Below are positions 25,364 through 35,277 of a stretch of DNA of 64,000 nucleotides, piece by piece. The position numbers were made by a program, and so were the translations under genes. Under the pieces are notes generated by a model. That model was not told the origin of the DNA. It ran no database searches and was given only the letters and a program-made list of their open reading frames with translations. Position 1 is the stretch's first letter; each line of letters begins with the position of its first letter. Origin of the DNA: Paramixta manurensis (GTDB lineage Bacteria > Pseudomonadota > Gammaproteobacteria > Enterobacterales > Enterobacteriaceae); assembly GCF_013285385.1 (NCBI RefSeq), contig NZ_CP054212.1:3534001-3598000 (forward strand), written 5' to 3'.

Positions 25364-26101
25364 ATGAGTGAGCAAAATGAGGTGCCTGGCACAAGCACCA
25401 GCCCCATAGCAACACTACGCGAAGGGATGATTGATAGTTTACCGATCGTCATCAGCTACGTGCCTGTGGCCTTCGCTTTTGGATTAAACGCAACCAAGTT
25501 GGGCTTTACGCCAATTGAAGCACTTTTTTTCTCTTGCATCATCTATGCCGGAGCCAGTCAGTTTGTGATCACCGCTTTACTTAGCGCTGGCGCAACATTG
25601 TGGGTTGCCGCGCTAACCGTAATGGCGATGGATATTCGCCATGTGCTATATGGCCCTTCTTTACGCCAGCGGATCCTGCAACCGCTTAACGCGCGCAAAA
25701 TGCCGTGGTGGGCATTTGGTCTCACCGATGAAGTTTTCGCTGCCGCCACCGCCAAGTTATATCGTAACCAACGAAGCTGGAGCGAGAACTGGATGCTGGG
25801 CATTAGCTTCTGCTCATGGTTTTCCTGGGTGTTGGGAACCGCGCTGGGCGCTTGGTCCGGCAACGGTTTGCTGGACAACTTTCCAGCGGTCGAAGCTGCG
25901 CTGACCTTTATGCTGCCCGCGCTGTTTATGAGTTTCTTGTTGGCATCATTCCAGCGCCGCCAGCGCTATACGGTGACCGCCGCGCTGGCCGGTGCGTTGC
26001 TCGGCGTAACGCTGTTTTCCATCCCGGCGGCGATCCTTTCCGGTATCGTTTTTGGCTGCCTTGCTTCATTGATTCCGGTCAGAACGAAAGGAACTTCATG
26101 A
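25364..26101 (+). CDS. ygaZ: Branched-chain amino acid exporter large subunit YgaZ (AzlC family)
   Basis: A 245-residue inner membrane protein with several hydrophobic segments and AzlC motifs: GMIDSLPIVISYVPVAFAFG, FFSCIIYAGASQFV, AMDIRHVLYGPSLR, FGLTDEVFAAATAKL. With YgaH it exports valine (and methionine) in E. coli. Start at MSEQNEV; three codons upstream is another possible start. The stop overlaps the ygaH start in ATGA. Confidence 0.92.
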   Translation: MSEQNEVPGTSTSPIATLREGMIDSLPIVISYVPVAFAFGLNATKLGFTPIEALFFSCIIYAGASQFVITALLSAGATLWVAALTVMAMDIRHVLYGPSLRQRILQPLNARKMPWWAFGLTDEVFAAATAKLYRNQRSWSENWMLGISFCSWFSWVLGTALGAWSGNGLLDNFPAVEAALTFMLPALFMSFLLASFQRRQRYTVTAALAGALLGVTLFSIPAAILSGIVFGCLASLIPVRTKGTS

Positions 26102-26442
26102 TGAATACGCAAGTCTTACTGCTGGGCATCGTGGTGGGTACCGCCAACTTCCTGTTTCGTTATTTACCGCTACGCCTGAAGAAAAAACAGCAAACCTCTT
26201 CAATGCAGCGAGGTATTACTGCCCTGCTGCTGGATAGCATCGGTATTGCTTCTATCTGTGCTTTGCTGGTGGTTTCCAGCGTGCCGGATATTCAGCATAG
26301 CCCCGGCAAGTTAATTCCCACTCTAGTGGGGTTTGGCGTGTTGGGTGCAACCTTTTACAAAACCCGCAGCATCATTTTATCGACGCTGCTGAGCGCTCTG
26401 GGTTATGGAGTGACCTGGAAAATATTGATGGTGGCAATGTGA
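26098..26442 (+). CDS. ygaH: Branched-chain amino acid exporter small subunit YgaH (AzlD family)
   Basis: A 114-residue membrane protein with three to four hydrophobic segments; matches E. coli YgaH in FRYLPLRLK, LLDSIGIASICALLVVSS and LGATFYKTRSIILSTLLSAL. Two ATG codons stand in tandem at 26098 and 26101; AAAGGA about 8 bases before the first favours 26098. Coupled to ygaZ by a 4-base overlap. Confidence 0.9.
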   Translation: MMNTQVLLLGIVVGTANFLFRYLPLRLKKKQQTSSMQRGITALLLDSIGIASICALLVVSSVPDIQHSPGKLIPTLVGFGVLGATFYKTRSIILSTLLSALGYGVTWKILMVAM

Positions 26443-26533
26443 TCGTGCGAACAATCACGTCCGGAAAAAATGATTATGCTTAATCTATCACCATCGTTAC
26501 TATACCAGTCGTAACAAGTGAGGTTCCTTTAAG

Positions 26534-27067
26534 ATGGAAAGTTCGTTTACTCCCATTGAACAGATGCTCAATTTCCGTGCCAATCGCCAGAAAGATTTCC
26601 CTTTGCAGGAGATTATGCTGACGCGTTTGTGTATGCATATGCAAAGCAAGCTGCTGGATAACCGCAATAAAATGCTGAAAGCTCAAGGGATTAACGAGAC
26701 ATTATTTATGGCTTTGATCACGCTGGATGCGCAAGAAAGTCAAAGCATCCAGCCATCAGAACTGAGCTCCGCGTTGGGCTCATCGCGTACTAATGCAACG
26801 CGCATCGCCGATGAGCTGGAGAAACGCGGTTGGATTGAGCGCCGTGAAAGCGATAATGATCGCCGTTGCTTACATCTGCATTTGACCGAAAAAGGCAATG
26901 CATTCTTGCGCCAGGTTCTGCCGCCTCAGCATCAAAGCCTGCAATATTTATGGTCGTCTCTGAGCACCAGCGAAAAGAGCCAGTTAGAGGGTATTACACG
27001 TAAGTTGCTCAATCGTCTTGATCAAATGGATGAAGAGCAACTTATCGCCTCGCTTTCTCGCCAATAG
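26534..27067 (+). CDS. mprA: MarR-family repressor MprA (EmrR)
   Basis: A 177-residue winged-helix repressor of the emrAB efflux genes; uncouplers such as CCCP and salicylate release it in E. coli. The wHTH spans about residues 60-130 (QPSELSSALGSSRTNATRIADELEKRG, wing ESDNDRRCLHLHLT). GAGGTTCC precedes the ATG. It lies 148 bases before emrA, with a terminator-like hairpin between, as in an autoregulated mprA-emrA-emrB operon. Confidence 0.93.
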   Translation: MESSFTPIEQMLNFRANRQKDFPLQEIMLTRLCMHMQSKLLDNRNKMLKAQGINETLFMALITLDAQESQSIQPSELSSALGSSRTNATRIADELEKRGWIERRESDNDRRCLHLHLTEKGNAFLRQVLPPQHQSLQYLWSSLSTSEKSQLEGITRKLLNRLDQMDEEQLIASLSRQ

Positions 27068-27124
27068 CAATTACTGCGACACAATCACGGTTAGAAACCG
27101 CTATTTTAGTCCCCCATTTACGCA

Positions 27125-27151
27125 TGCCAGCGCTTGTACCGCTGGCATTTT
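27125..27151 (+). terminator. Hairpin between mprA and emrA
   Basis: TGCCAGCG and CGCTGGCA form an 8-base stem with a 7-base loop, followed by TTTTA. Likely a leaky terminator that sets a lower level of emrAB than of mprA. Confidence 0.7.
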
Positions 27152-27215
27152 AGGCTCGGGCAACTGCGTGCAAGGATGCGTGTAACCCGAAATACGTGGA
27201 AAACTGGAGAAAACC

Positions 27216-28391
27216 ATGAGTGCAAATGCGGAGACAGTAAACCCGCAGCAGCCGGCCAATAAAAAGAAAAAACGCAAAGGCGCGTTGATTTTTCTGGCTG
27301 TTCTGTTTGTTCTGATTGGCATCGCTTACCTGATTTACTGGTTCCTGGTATTACGTTTTTACCAGGAAACGGACGATGCTTACGTTGCGGGAAACCAGGT
27401 GCAGGTTATGGCGCAGGTCTCCGGTAGTGTCAATAAGGTTTGGTTCGACAATACCGATTTCGTCAAAAAAGGCGATGTGTTGGTCACGCTGGACAAAACC
27501 GATGCGCAACAGGCGGTTGAAAGAGCGCAGACCGCTTTAGCCACCAGCGTGCGTCAAACCCATCAGCAGATGATCAATAGTAAACAGTTGCAGGCCACCA
27601 TTGAGCTGCAAAAAACCGCATTATCCCAGGCAGAGGCGGACCTTCAGCGCCGTATACCGCTGGGCGCATCTAACCTGATTGGTCGCGAAGAGTTGCAACA
27701 CGCCCGTGATGCGGTAACCACCGCCAAAGCGCAGTTGGATGTGGCTGTTCAACAATATAATGCTAACCAAGCCATGATCCTGAACACCTCGCTGGAAAAT
27801 CAGCCCGCGGTTAAACAGAATGCGGCTGCGCTGCGTGACGCCTGGCTGGCGTTGCAACGTACCGAAATTCGTAGCCCGATGGATGGTTATGTTTCTCGTC
27901 GTAACGTTCAGGTGGGGTCACAGATCTCCACATCAACGCCGTTGTTGGCGGTGGTGCCTGCTCAAGGTTTGTGGGTAGACGCTAACTTCAAAGAAACACA
28001 ATTAGCGGATGTACGCATTGGGCAATCTGCTACGGTGACTAGCGATATTTACGGTGATGATTTTGTCTATCACGGCAAAGTGGTCGGCCTTGATATGGGT
28101 ACCGGTAGCGCGTTCTCTCTGTTGCCGGCGCAAAACGCCACCGGTAACTGGATTAAAGTTGTGCAACGTCTGCCAGTACGTATTGAACTCGATCCGAAAG
28201 AGACACAACAACGTCCACTGCGTATTGGCCTTTCCACGTTGGTCAAAGTGGATACCACCCATAAAGACGGCAGCATGCTGGCGACCAGCGTGCGGCAAAC
28301 ACCAGCTTATGAAAGTAATGCGTTGGCGCTAGATCTGGCGCCGGTGAATCAGATGATTGCCGACATTATTCATGAGAATGCGGGTCAATAG
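27216..28391 (+). CDS. emrA: Multidrug efflux membrane fusion protein EmrA
   Basis: A 391-residue HlyD-family adaptor that joins EmrB in the inner membrane to TolC. N-terminal cytoplasmic tail with a Lys-rich run, one membrane segment (about 28-50), a biotinyl-lipoyl-like half (YVAGNQVQVMAQVSGSV), a long coiled coil (about 90-210), then the second lipoyl half (IRSPMDGYVSRRNVQVG) and beta-barrel domain. GGAG precedes the ATG. Followed by emrB after 14 bases. Confidence 0.94.
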   Translation: MSANAETVNPQQPANKKKKRKGALIFLAVLFVLIGIAYLIYWFLVLRFYQETDDAYVAGNQVQVMAQVSGSVNKVWFDNTDFVKKGDVLVTLDKTDAQQAVERAQTALATSVRQTHQQMINSKQLQATIELQKTALSQAEADLQRRIPLGASNLIGREELQHARDAVTTAKAQLDVAVQQYNANQAMILNTSLENQPAVKQNAAALRDAWLALQRTEIRSPMDGYVSRRNVQVGSQISTSTPLLAVVPAQGLWVDANFKETQLADVRIGQSATVTSDIYGDDFVYHGKVVGLDMGTGSAFSLLPAQNATGNWIKVVQRLPVRIELDPKETQQRPLRIGLSTLVKVDTTHKDGSMLATSVRQTPAYESNALALDLAPVNQMIADIIHENAGQ

Positions 28392-28405
28392 CGCCGGAGG
28401 CTGTT

Positions 28406-29941
28406 GTGGCACAAAAACCGCTTGAGGGCGCCCAACTTGTTTTAATGACCATCGCGCTGTCGATGGCAACATTTATGCAAGTATTGGACTCCACCATTGC
28501 AAACGTGGCCATTCCGACGATAGCCGGTAACCTGGGCGCCTCGAACTCTCAGGGGACGTGGGTTATTACCTCGTTTGGCGTTGCAAACGCAATCTCGATT
28601 CCCATTACCGGCTGGCTGGCAAAACGGGTTGGTGAAGTGAAGTTGTTCACCTGGGCGACGGCAGCGTTTGCCGTCGCTTCATGGCTGTGCGGCATGTCAG
28701 AAAACCTTAGCATGCTGATTTTCTTCCGTGTGCTACAAGGCGTGGTGGCCGGGCCGTTGATTCCGCTGTCGCAAAGTTTGCTGTTAAGCAACTATCCGCC
28801 TGCCAAACGGAGCGTCGCCCTCTCGCTGTGGGCGATGACGGTAATTGTCGCGCCGATTTGCGGCCCGATACTCGGCGGTTGGATCAGTGATAATTACCAT
28901 TGGGGTTGGATTTTCTTCATCAACGTGCCGATCGGCGTGGTGGTGGTGTTACTGACGCTGCAAACGCTACGCACGCGGGAAACCAAAACCACGATACAAC
29001 CGATTGATACCGTCGGTTTGGTGTTATTGGTGGTTGGGATTGGCTGTTTGCAGGTGATGCTTGACCGGGGACGTGAACTTGATTGGTTTAACTCCAGCGA
29101 AATAATAACGCTCACGATCATCGCCGTCATTGCGCTGGCGGTGCTACTGGTCTGGGAGTTGACCGATGACCACCCGATTGTCGATCTTTCGCTATTTAAG
29201 TCGCGAAACTTCACCATCGGCTGTTTATCGATCAGTCTCGCCTACATGCTCTATTTCGGCTCAATTGTTCTATTGCCGCAATTATTGCAAGAAGTGTATG
29301 GGTACACCGCGACTTGGGCCGGGCTGGCTTCCGCGCCAGTGGGGATTATTCCGGTTATTTTATCGCCCATTATCGGTCGTTTTGCCCACAAGCTAGATAT
29401 GCGCCGGCTGGTTACCTTTAGCTTTATTATGTACGCGGTCTGCTTTTACTGGCGCGCCTATACCTTTGAACCCGATATGAACTTCGGCGCTTCGGCGTGG
29501 CCGCAGTTTATTCAGGGTTTTGCGGTAGCCTGCTTCTTTATGCCGCTAACCACCATAACGCTTTCCGGCCTCGCGCCCGAACGTTTGGCGGCCGCGTCCA
29601 GTTTGTCGAACTTTGTCCGTACCCTGGCGGGTTCAATCGGTACCTCAATCACCACCACGATGTGGACCGATCGTGAGTCGATGCACCATAGCTATTTCAG
29701 CGAATCGATTACTCCGTTCAATGATAACTCCCAGGCGATGTATCAACAGTTGGAACAATTGGGTATGACGCATCAGCAGGCTTCAGCCTATATTGCCCAG
29801 CAGATTACCAACCAAGGGCTGATTATTTCCGCCAATGAAATTTTTTGGGCATCGGCAGCGGTATTCCTGGTGTTACTGATTATGATTTGGTTCGCTCGCC
29901 CACCCTTTGGCTCCGGGAGTGGCGGCGGCGGTGCGCACTAA
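28406..29941 (+). CDS. emrB: Multidrug efflux MFS transporter EmrB (DHA2 family)
   Basis: A 511-residue 14-segment proton-driven drug exporter. Motif C/antiporter features are seen in the PICGPILGGWISD stretch, and motif A-like GWLAKRVGEVKLF. The GTG start at 28406 is preceded by GCCGGAGG and opens KPLEGAQLV as in E. coli. The tail is Gly-rich (GSGSGGGGAH). Ends at a perfect bidirectional terminator shared with yfiF. Confidence 0.95.
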   Translation: MAQKPLEGAQLVLMTIALSMATFMQVLDSTIANVAIPTIAGNLGASNSQGTWVITSFGVANAISIPITGWLAKRVGEVKLFTWATAAFAVASWLCGMSENLSMLIFFRVLQGVVAGPLIPLSQSLLLSNYPPAKRSVALSLWAMTVIVAPICGPILGGWISDNYHWGWIFFINVPIGVVVVLLTLQTLRTRETKTTIQPIDTVGLVLLVVGIGCLQVMLDRGRELDWFNSSEIITLTIIAVIALAVLLVWELTDDHPIVDLSLFKSRNFTIGCLSISLAYMLYFGSIVLLPQLLQEVYGYTATWAGLASAPVGIIPVILSPIIGRFAHKLDMRRLVTFSFIMYAVCFYWRAYTFEPDMNFGASAWPQFIQGFAVACFFMPLTTITLSGLAPERLAAASSLSNFVRTLAGSIGTSITTTMWTDRESMHHSYFSESITPFNDNSQAMYQQLEQLGMTHQQASAYIAQQITNQGLIISANEIFWASAAVFLVLLIMIWFARPPFGSGSGGGGAH

Positions 29942-29962
29942 TTAGCATTAGCACCGCGCAAT

Positions 29963-29996
29963 AAAAAAGGGCACGTTACGTAACGTGCCCTTTTTT
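29963..29996. terminator. Bidirectional terminator between emrB and yfiF
   Basis: A6-GGGCACGTTACGTAACGTGCCC-T6 split as two perfect 17-base arms; it serves both convergent genes. Confidence 0.9.
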
Positions 29997-30011
29997 ATTG
30001 CATCTGACAGG

Positions 30012-31058
30012 TTAATTGTGGTTCTGACGCCACCACTCGGCCAGCAAAATACCGGTTGCCACCGAAACGTTCAGGCTTTCTACCTTGCCCGTACCGCCGA
30101 TCGAGATGCTGAGATCGCCCTGTTGCCAGATGCTATCAGATAAGCCATCGCGCTCTTGGCCCAGTACCAGCACCACTTTCGCCGGCAGCTTCGCCTGTGA
30201 AAGCGGCACGCCTTTATGGCTCGAAGTGGTCACCAAGGTATACCCCGCGCGCCGAAATGCATCCAAACCTGCGGCAAAACTTTCAGCGCCAAGCGCCTGA
30301 ACGTGCTCCGCTCCGCCTTCCGCAGTACGGACAGCAGCGCCTGACTCCAACAGCGAAGCGTCATCCACCAGCAGACCTTTCGCGCCAAAGTGCGCGCAGC
30401 TGCGCATAATGCCGCCCAGATTATGTGGGTTACCGATATCTTCCAGCGCCAACACGCAATCTGTATCGCCGACACTGCTCAACCATTCGCTAACCGCCAT
30501 ACCCACACGCTTTTTAATCAAAAAGCAGACGCCACCGTGATGCTCGGTACCAGACGCTTTCGCCAGTTCTGCATCATCGACCACATGGTAGGCTTTACGG
30601 TTTGCGGCCATCCAACGCAGCGCTTCACGAAAGCGCGGCGTCACACCTTGCACAAACCATGCGCGAACAATGCACTCCGGTCGGCTCTGGAACAACGCCT
30701 GACAGGCGTTTTCACCATACACACGGGTTTCTTCCATGCGCTGGCGGCGTAACTGTTCCGGGTCGATAAAACTTTTACCGCTAATACCGCCGTGATCCGG
30801 CTTGCTCTCTTCATTCGGCGCACGCGATACGGTGCGCCACGGAGAATCACCGTGGGCGCTATCACGATCGCGATCACGCCCGCCGCGCGGCTTATCATCC
30901 GCATGCCGTGAAGGGCGACGACCGTTATCAGGTCGCGCGGCACCCGTACGGCCACCTTTGCCGGTACGTGGATTTTGTCCGCGTTTCTCACTCTCGTCAT
31001 CACCGCGAACATACATCACTTTGACTTTGCCGCTTTTACCTTTAAATTCGTCGTTCAT
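30012..31058 (-). CDS. yfiF: SpoU-family RNA 2'-O-methyltransferase homolog YfiF
   Basis: A 348-residue protein. Residues 1-95 are a disordered, Arg/Asp/Gly-rich tail (ADDKPRGGRDRDRDSAHG). A substrate-binding domain follows (about 105-190; YGENACQALFQSRPE), then the SPOUT knot (about 195-345) with NPHNLGGIMRSCAHFGAKGL, LVLGQERDGLS and SLNVSVATGILLAEW. The Asn in NPHNLGG and the SLNVS loop are the usual SAM and catalytic elements. Start at MNDEFKGK with GGAGGAACAG upstream. Its RNA target in E. coli is not established to my knowledge. Confidence 0.9.
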   Translation of the reverse strand: MNDEFKGKSGKVKVMYVRGDDESEKRGQNPRTGKGGRTGAARPDNGRRPSRHADDKPRGGRDRDRDSAHGDSPWRTVSRAPNEESKPDHGGISGKSFIDPEQLRRQRMEETRVYGENACQALFQSRPECIVRAWFVQGVTPRFREALRWMAANRKAYHVVDDAELAKASGTEHHGGVCFLIKKRVGMAVSEWLSSVGDTDCVLALEDIGNPHNLGGIMRSCAHFGAKGLLVDDASLLESGAAVRTAEGGAEHVQALGAESFAAGLDAFRRAGYTLVTTSSHKGVPLSQAKLPAKVVLVLGQERDGLSDSIWQQGDLSISIGGTGKVESLNVSVATGILLAEWWRQNHN

Positions 31059-31264
31059 CTGTTCCTCCACCTGGCTGAGCGCGAAGCGCGCAGATTACCT
31101 GATGTGGGCCCGCTTAGCTATTAACTTCCACTAAAAGCTAATAACTATTGTACCCATTGAATATTCCACGTTGTTGCTGCATCAGCGTATACCGATAATT
31201 AACCTCTTAAAGTGTAGTAAGCGTTCACATAGCGCTTGATAGCAACTGATTACTGAGGTGAACA

Positions 31265-31684
31265 ATGAATACGGTATGTTCCTCATGCCAGGCAACCAAT
31301 CGCGTTCCGGAAGAGCGTATCGCTGACGGTGCAAAATGCGGGCGCTGTGGTAACGAATTGTTTGAAGGCGAAGTTATTAATGCAACGACCGCAACGCTGG
31401 ATAAATATCTTCAAGATGAGTTGCCCGTGGTGGTCGATTTCTGGGCACCGTGGTGCGGCCCCTGCGTTAACTTCGCGCCAATCTATGAAGATGTCGCGGA
31501 GGAGCGCCACGGAAAAGTCCGCTTTATCAAAGTGAATACTGAAGCAGAGCCGGAGCTGAGCGCGCGTTTTCGTATCCGCAGCATTCCAACCATTATGCTG
31601 TTTAAACATGGTCAGGTTGTGGATGTTTTGAGCGGCGCGATGCCGAAAGCGCCGTTTAATGAATGGCTCGACGAGGCGATCTAA
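31265..31684 (+). CDS. trxC: Thioredoxin 2 (TrxC)
   Basis: A 139-residue thioredoxin with an N-terminal zinc-binding part carrying two CxxC pairs (CSSC and CGRC) and a thioredoxin domain with active site WCGPC. It is a cytoplasmic disulfide reductase induced by OxyR in E. coli. GAGGTGAACA precedes the ATG. It is followed by tapT after 83 bases. Confidence 0.95.
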   Translation: MNTVCSSCQATNRVPEERIADGAKCGRCGNELFEGEVINATTATLDKYLQDELPVVVDFWAPWCGPCVNFAPIYEDVAEERHGKVRFIKVNTEAEPELSARFRIRSIPTIMLFKHGQVVDVLSGAMPKAPFNEWLDEAI

Positions 31685-31767
31685 CAAGGTGCGGCTGACG
31701 GTTGTTGGCCGCGCTACGTTTATCCCGCATTTCCCGTTACAATGGTGTTTTTCGTTGACCAGACACC

Positions 31768-32469
31768 ATGACCAATAACGCTGTTCTGCAATTACGCGCC
31801 AAACGATTGGCGCAAGCGACACGCCCATTTCTTGCCCGCGGTAATCGCGTTCGTCGCTGTCAGGGATGTTTGTTGCCGCAAAAGCTGTGTCTCTGTCCGG
31901 AAATTTCACCGACCCACGCCCGTAGCCGTTTCTGTTTAGTCATGTTCGATACCGAGCCAATGAAACCCAGCAATACCGGGCGGCTGATCGCTGATATTCT
32001 GCCGAATACTCAAGCATTTGGCTGGTCACGCACCGAGCCCGATCCGGCATTGTTGGCGGCGGTCAATGATCCTCACTATCAACCGCTTGTAGTCTTCCCT
32101 GAATCTTATGCGGATGTCGGGCGTGAGGTATTGAACACGCCGCCACTCAGCGGAAAGCCACCGCTATTCATTATGTTAGATGGCACCTGGACTGAAGCCC
32201 GCAAAATGTTTCGTAAAAGTCCCTGGCTGGATAATCTACCGGTGATGTCGCTCGTGCTGACCACCCCGTCTCGTTACACGTTACGCGAGGCACATGCCGC
32301 CGGTCAGCACTGTACCGCTGAAGTCGCCGCCGAATTACTGGCACAGGCAGGCGATAGCGCCGCGTCGCAGGCGTTGACCGATCATTTCAACGTGTTTCGC
32401 CACCGATATCTGGCGGGAAAACCTCATCATCCGATCCATCACACAGCAAACATGGCGGAAAACATTTAG
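31768..32469 (+). CDS. tapT: tRNA-uridine aminocarboxypropyltransferase TapT (YfiP)
   Basis: A 233-residue DTW-domain enzyme that makes acp3U47 in tRNA from SAM. A Cys-rich zinc site lies near the N-terminus (RCQGCLLPQKLCLCP). The DTW motif appears as LDGTWTEARKM, with the downstream SRYTLREAH. E. coli YfiP was shown to be TapT. Ends 34 bases before patZ, so likely in one unit with it. Confidence 0.9.
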   Translation: MTNNAVLQLRAKRLAQATRPFLARGNRVRRCQGCLLPQKLCLCPEISPTHARSRFCLVMFDTEPMKPSNTGRLIADILPNTQAFGWSRTEPDPALLAAVNDPHYQPLVVFPESYADVGREVLNTPPLSGKPPLFIMLDGTWTEARKMFRKSPWLDNLPVMSLVLTTPSRYTLREAHAAGQHCTAEVAAELLAQAGDSAASQALTDHFNVFRHRYLAGKPHHPIHHTANMAENI

Positions 32470-32503
32470 ACTCAGGCAGAGCTAATTTATTCGGGAGTGG
32501 GAG

Positions 32504-35161
32504 ATGAGCCAACGAGGACTGGAAGCGCTATTACGGCCAAAATCGATTGCCGTTATCGGTGCGTCAATACATCCCGGGCGCGCCGGTTATCTGATGATGC
32601 GTAATCTGTTAGCGGGCGGTTTTAGCGGCCCGGTTATGCCGGTCACTCCCAAATATCACGCGGTTTGTGGTGTATTGGCCTGGCCGGAGATTAACGCCCT
32701 GCCTTTCGCCCCCGATTTAGCCATTATTTGTACTAACGCCCGCCGTAACCTTGAGTTGTTGCGTCAGCTCGGTGAGAAAGGCTGCAAAGCCTGCATTATT
32801 CTTTCCGCGCCGGAGGGGCAACTCGCCGCTCTGAAAGCTTGCGCCAGCCAGTGGCAAATACGTTTATTAGGCCCAAATAGCCTTGGTTTGCTGGCGCCGT
32901 GGCAAGGGTTGAATGCCAGTTTTTCACCGGTGCCAATACAAAAAGGCAAGCTGGCGTTTGTTTCACAATCAGCGGCCGTCTCCAATACCATCCTGGATTG
33001 GGCGCAGCAAAGGCAGTTGGGCTTCTCTTGGTTTATCGCGCTGGGCGATAGCCTTGATATTGATGTCGATGACCTGCTGGATTTCCTCGCCCGTGATGGC
33101 AAAACCAGCGCTATTCTGCTTTACCTCGAACATCTCAGCGACGCACGGCGCTTTGTTTCGGCCTCACGTAGCGCGTCGCGTAATAAACCGATTCTGGTGA
33201 TTAAAAGTGGACGTAGCCATCAGGCGCAGGCGCTTCTGAATACGCACAGCGGCCTGGATGCGGCCTGGGATGCGGCAATTCAGCGCGCCGGTCTGTTGCG
33301 CGTACAGGATACCCATGAGCTTTTTTCCGCCGTAGAAACGCTGAGTCATATGCGCCCGCTACGCGGAGAACGGTTGCTGATAGTCAGCAATGGTGCGGCG
33401 CCGGCTGCGCTAGCGCTTGACGCGCTCTACGCCCGAAACGGTAAGTTGGCGACGCTCAGTGAAGAAACCTTAACGGCGTTATCCGCTCTTCTCCCGGCTG
33501 GATGTACTTCAGCTAATCCCCTCGATTTGAAGGACGACGCCACCCCCGAGCGCTATCTGGCAACGCTGGAGCTGCTTTTAGATAACCGAGATTATGACGC
33601 GCTGATGATCGTCCATGCGCCTAGCGCAGCGGCGCCAGCTACGCTTACCGCGCAGCGTATCATTGAGTGTGTAAAGCAGCATCCACGCGGCGGACGCGTG
33701 ACGTTACTGACTAACTGGTGCGGTGAATTTTCCTCACTGGAAGCGCGCCGCGCCTTTAGCGATGCCGGGATTCCGACTTATCGGACACCAGAGGGAACCG
33801 TGACCGCGTTTATGCATATGGTGGAGTATCGGCGTAATCAGAAGCAATTACGCGAAACACCGGCGTTACCGGTGAACCTCACGCAAGATACCGCGCATGC
33901 GCATCAATTAATTCGTCAGGCGCTACATGAAGGCGCCACTACGCTGGATACCCATGAAGTTCAGGCTATTTTGCAAGCTTATGGCCTCGCTACGCTTCCA
34001 ACCTGGATCGCCGGGGATAGCGCCGAAGCGGTGCATATCGCCACGCAGATTGGTTATCCGGTGGCACTAAAATTACGTTCGCCGGATATTCCGCACAAGT
34101 CAGAAGTTCAAGGGGTCATGCTCTATTTACGCACTCCGGCCGAGGTGCAACAGGCTGCCGACGCCATTGTCGATCGCGTTAAACAGACTTGGCCGCAGGC
34201 AAGGATCCATGGGCTGCTGGTGCAAAGTATGGCTAACCGTGCCGGGGCACAAGAATTACGGGTGGTGGTAGAACAAGATCCGTTATTTGGCCCGGTGATT
34301 ATGTTAGGTGAAGGCGGTATTGAATGGCAGGCAGATAAACAGGCAGTCGTCGCTCTGCCGCCGCTCAATATGACCCTGGCGCGCTACTTGGTAATACAGG
34401 CGATTAAAAGCGGTAAAATACGCGGCCGCAGCGCTTTGCGTCCGTTGGATATCGCTGGGATCAGCCAAGTTCTGGTACAGGTTTCTAATCTGATTGTTGA
34501 TTGCCCGGAGATTACCCGTCTCGATATTCATCCCCTGCTGGCTTCCGGCAGTGAGTTTACCTTGCTAGATGTAACACTCGCTTTAGCCCCATTTAACGGT
34601 GATAACCAAGCGCGGCTGGCCATTCGTCCTTATCCGCATGCGCTGGAAGAAAAGGTGGTAATGAAAGATGGGGAACACTGTCTGTTCCGCCCCATTTTGC
34701 CGGAGGATGAACCACTATTGCAGCGGTTTATCGCCCAGGTGACCAAAGAAGATCTCTACTACCGCTACTTTAGTGAAATCAATGAGTTTACTCATGATGA
34801 TTTAGCGAATATGACGCAGATCGACTACGATCGCGAAATGGCGATCGTTGCGGTACGCGAACACGGTGGCGAACCGGAGATCATCGGCGTGACCCGCGCG
34901 ATTTCCGATGCCGATAATATTGACGCTGAGTTTTCGGTTTTGGTGCGTTCTGACCTGAAAGGTTTAGGCCTTGGACGACGTTTGCTGGAAAAGATGATCG
35001 CCTATACGCATGACCACGGGCTGCAACAACTTAATGGTATTACCATGCCAGGCAATCGCGGCATGATCGCGTTGGCGCGCAAACTCGGCTTCCGTGTTGA
35101 TATGCAGCTTGAAGACGATATTGTTAGCCTTGCTCTGCCTCTCAAGCCGCCCATCAACTAA
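32504..35161 (+). CDS. patZ: Protein lysine acetyltransferase Pat (PatZ/YfiQ)
   Basis: An 885-residue enzyme (E. coli PatZ: 886). N-terminal acyl-CoA synthetase (ADP-forming)-like part: CoA-binding domain (SIAVIGASIHPGRAGYLMMRNL), ligase-CoA domain and an ATP-grasp domain (about 470-690; VALKLRSPDIPHKSEVQGV). The C-terminal GNAT domain (about 715-880; LGLGRRLLEKMIAY) carries the acetyl transfer. It acetylates Acs and other proteins; in E. coli it is CRP-activated. GGGAGTGGGAG precedes the ATG. Confidence 0.94.
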   Translation: MSQRGLEALLRPKSIAVIGASIHPGRAGYLMMRNLLAGGFSGPVMPVTPKYHAVCGVLAWPEINALPFAPDLAIICTNARRNLELLRQLGEKGCKACIILSAPEGQLAALKACASQWQIRLLGPNSLGLLAPWQGLNASFSPVPIQKGKLAFVSQSAAVSNTILDWAQQRQLGFSWFIALGDSLDIDVDDLLDFLARDGKTSAILLYLEHLSDARRFVSASRSASRNKPILVIKSGRSHQAQALLNTHSGLDAAWDAAIQRAGLLRVQDTHELFSAVETLSHMRPLRGERLLIVSNGAAPAALALDALYARNGKLATLSEETLTALSALLPAGCTSANPLDLKDDATPERYLATLELLLDNRDYDALMIVHAPSAAAPATLTAQRIIECVKQHPRGGRVTLLTNWCGEFSSLEARRAFSDAGIPTYRTPEGTVTAFMHMVEYRRNQKQLRETPALPVNLTQDTAHAHQLIRQALHEGATTLDTHEVQAILQAYGLATLPTWIAGDSAEAVHIATQIGYPVALKLRSPDIPHKSEVQGVMLYLRTPAEVQQAADAIVDRVKQTWPQARIHGLLVQSMANRAGAQELRVVVEQDPLFGPVIMLGEGGIEWQADKQAVVALPPLNMTLARYLVIQAIKSGKIRGRSALRPLDIAGISQVLVQVSNLIVDCPEITRLDIHPLLASGSEFTLLDVTLALAPFNGDNQARLAIRPYPHALEEKVVMKDGEHCLFRPILPEDEPLLQRFIAQVTKEDLYYRYFSEINEFTHDDLANMTQIDYDREMAIVAVREHGGEPEIIGVTRAISDADNIDAEFSVLVRSDLKGLGLGRRLLEKMIAYTHDHGLQQLNGITMPGNRGMIALARKLGFRVDMQLEDDIVSLALPLKPPIN

Positions 35162-35277
35162 AATTATACAAAAGGTAAAATTCATACCTTCGGTTGCAGT
35201 TAATGTTAAGATTGTCGGTTAGAGTCATGATTTTATGGCAAAAGGCCATTCAATGAATAGAGAAGAAGCGCATTGTG

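Noticed and set aside
31283..31909. A 208-codon open frame on the minus strand
   Set aside because: It lies opposite trxC and the start of tapT, both clear genes.
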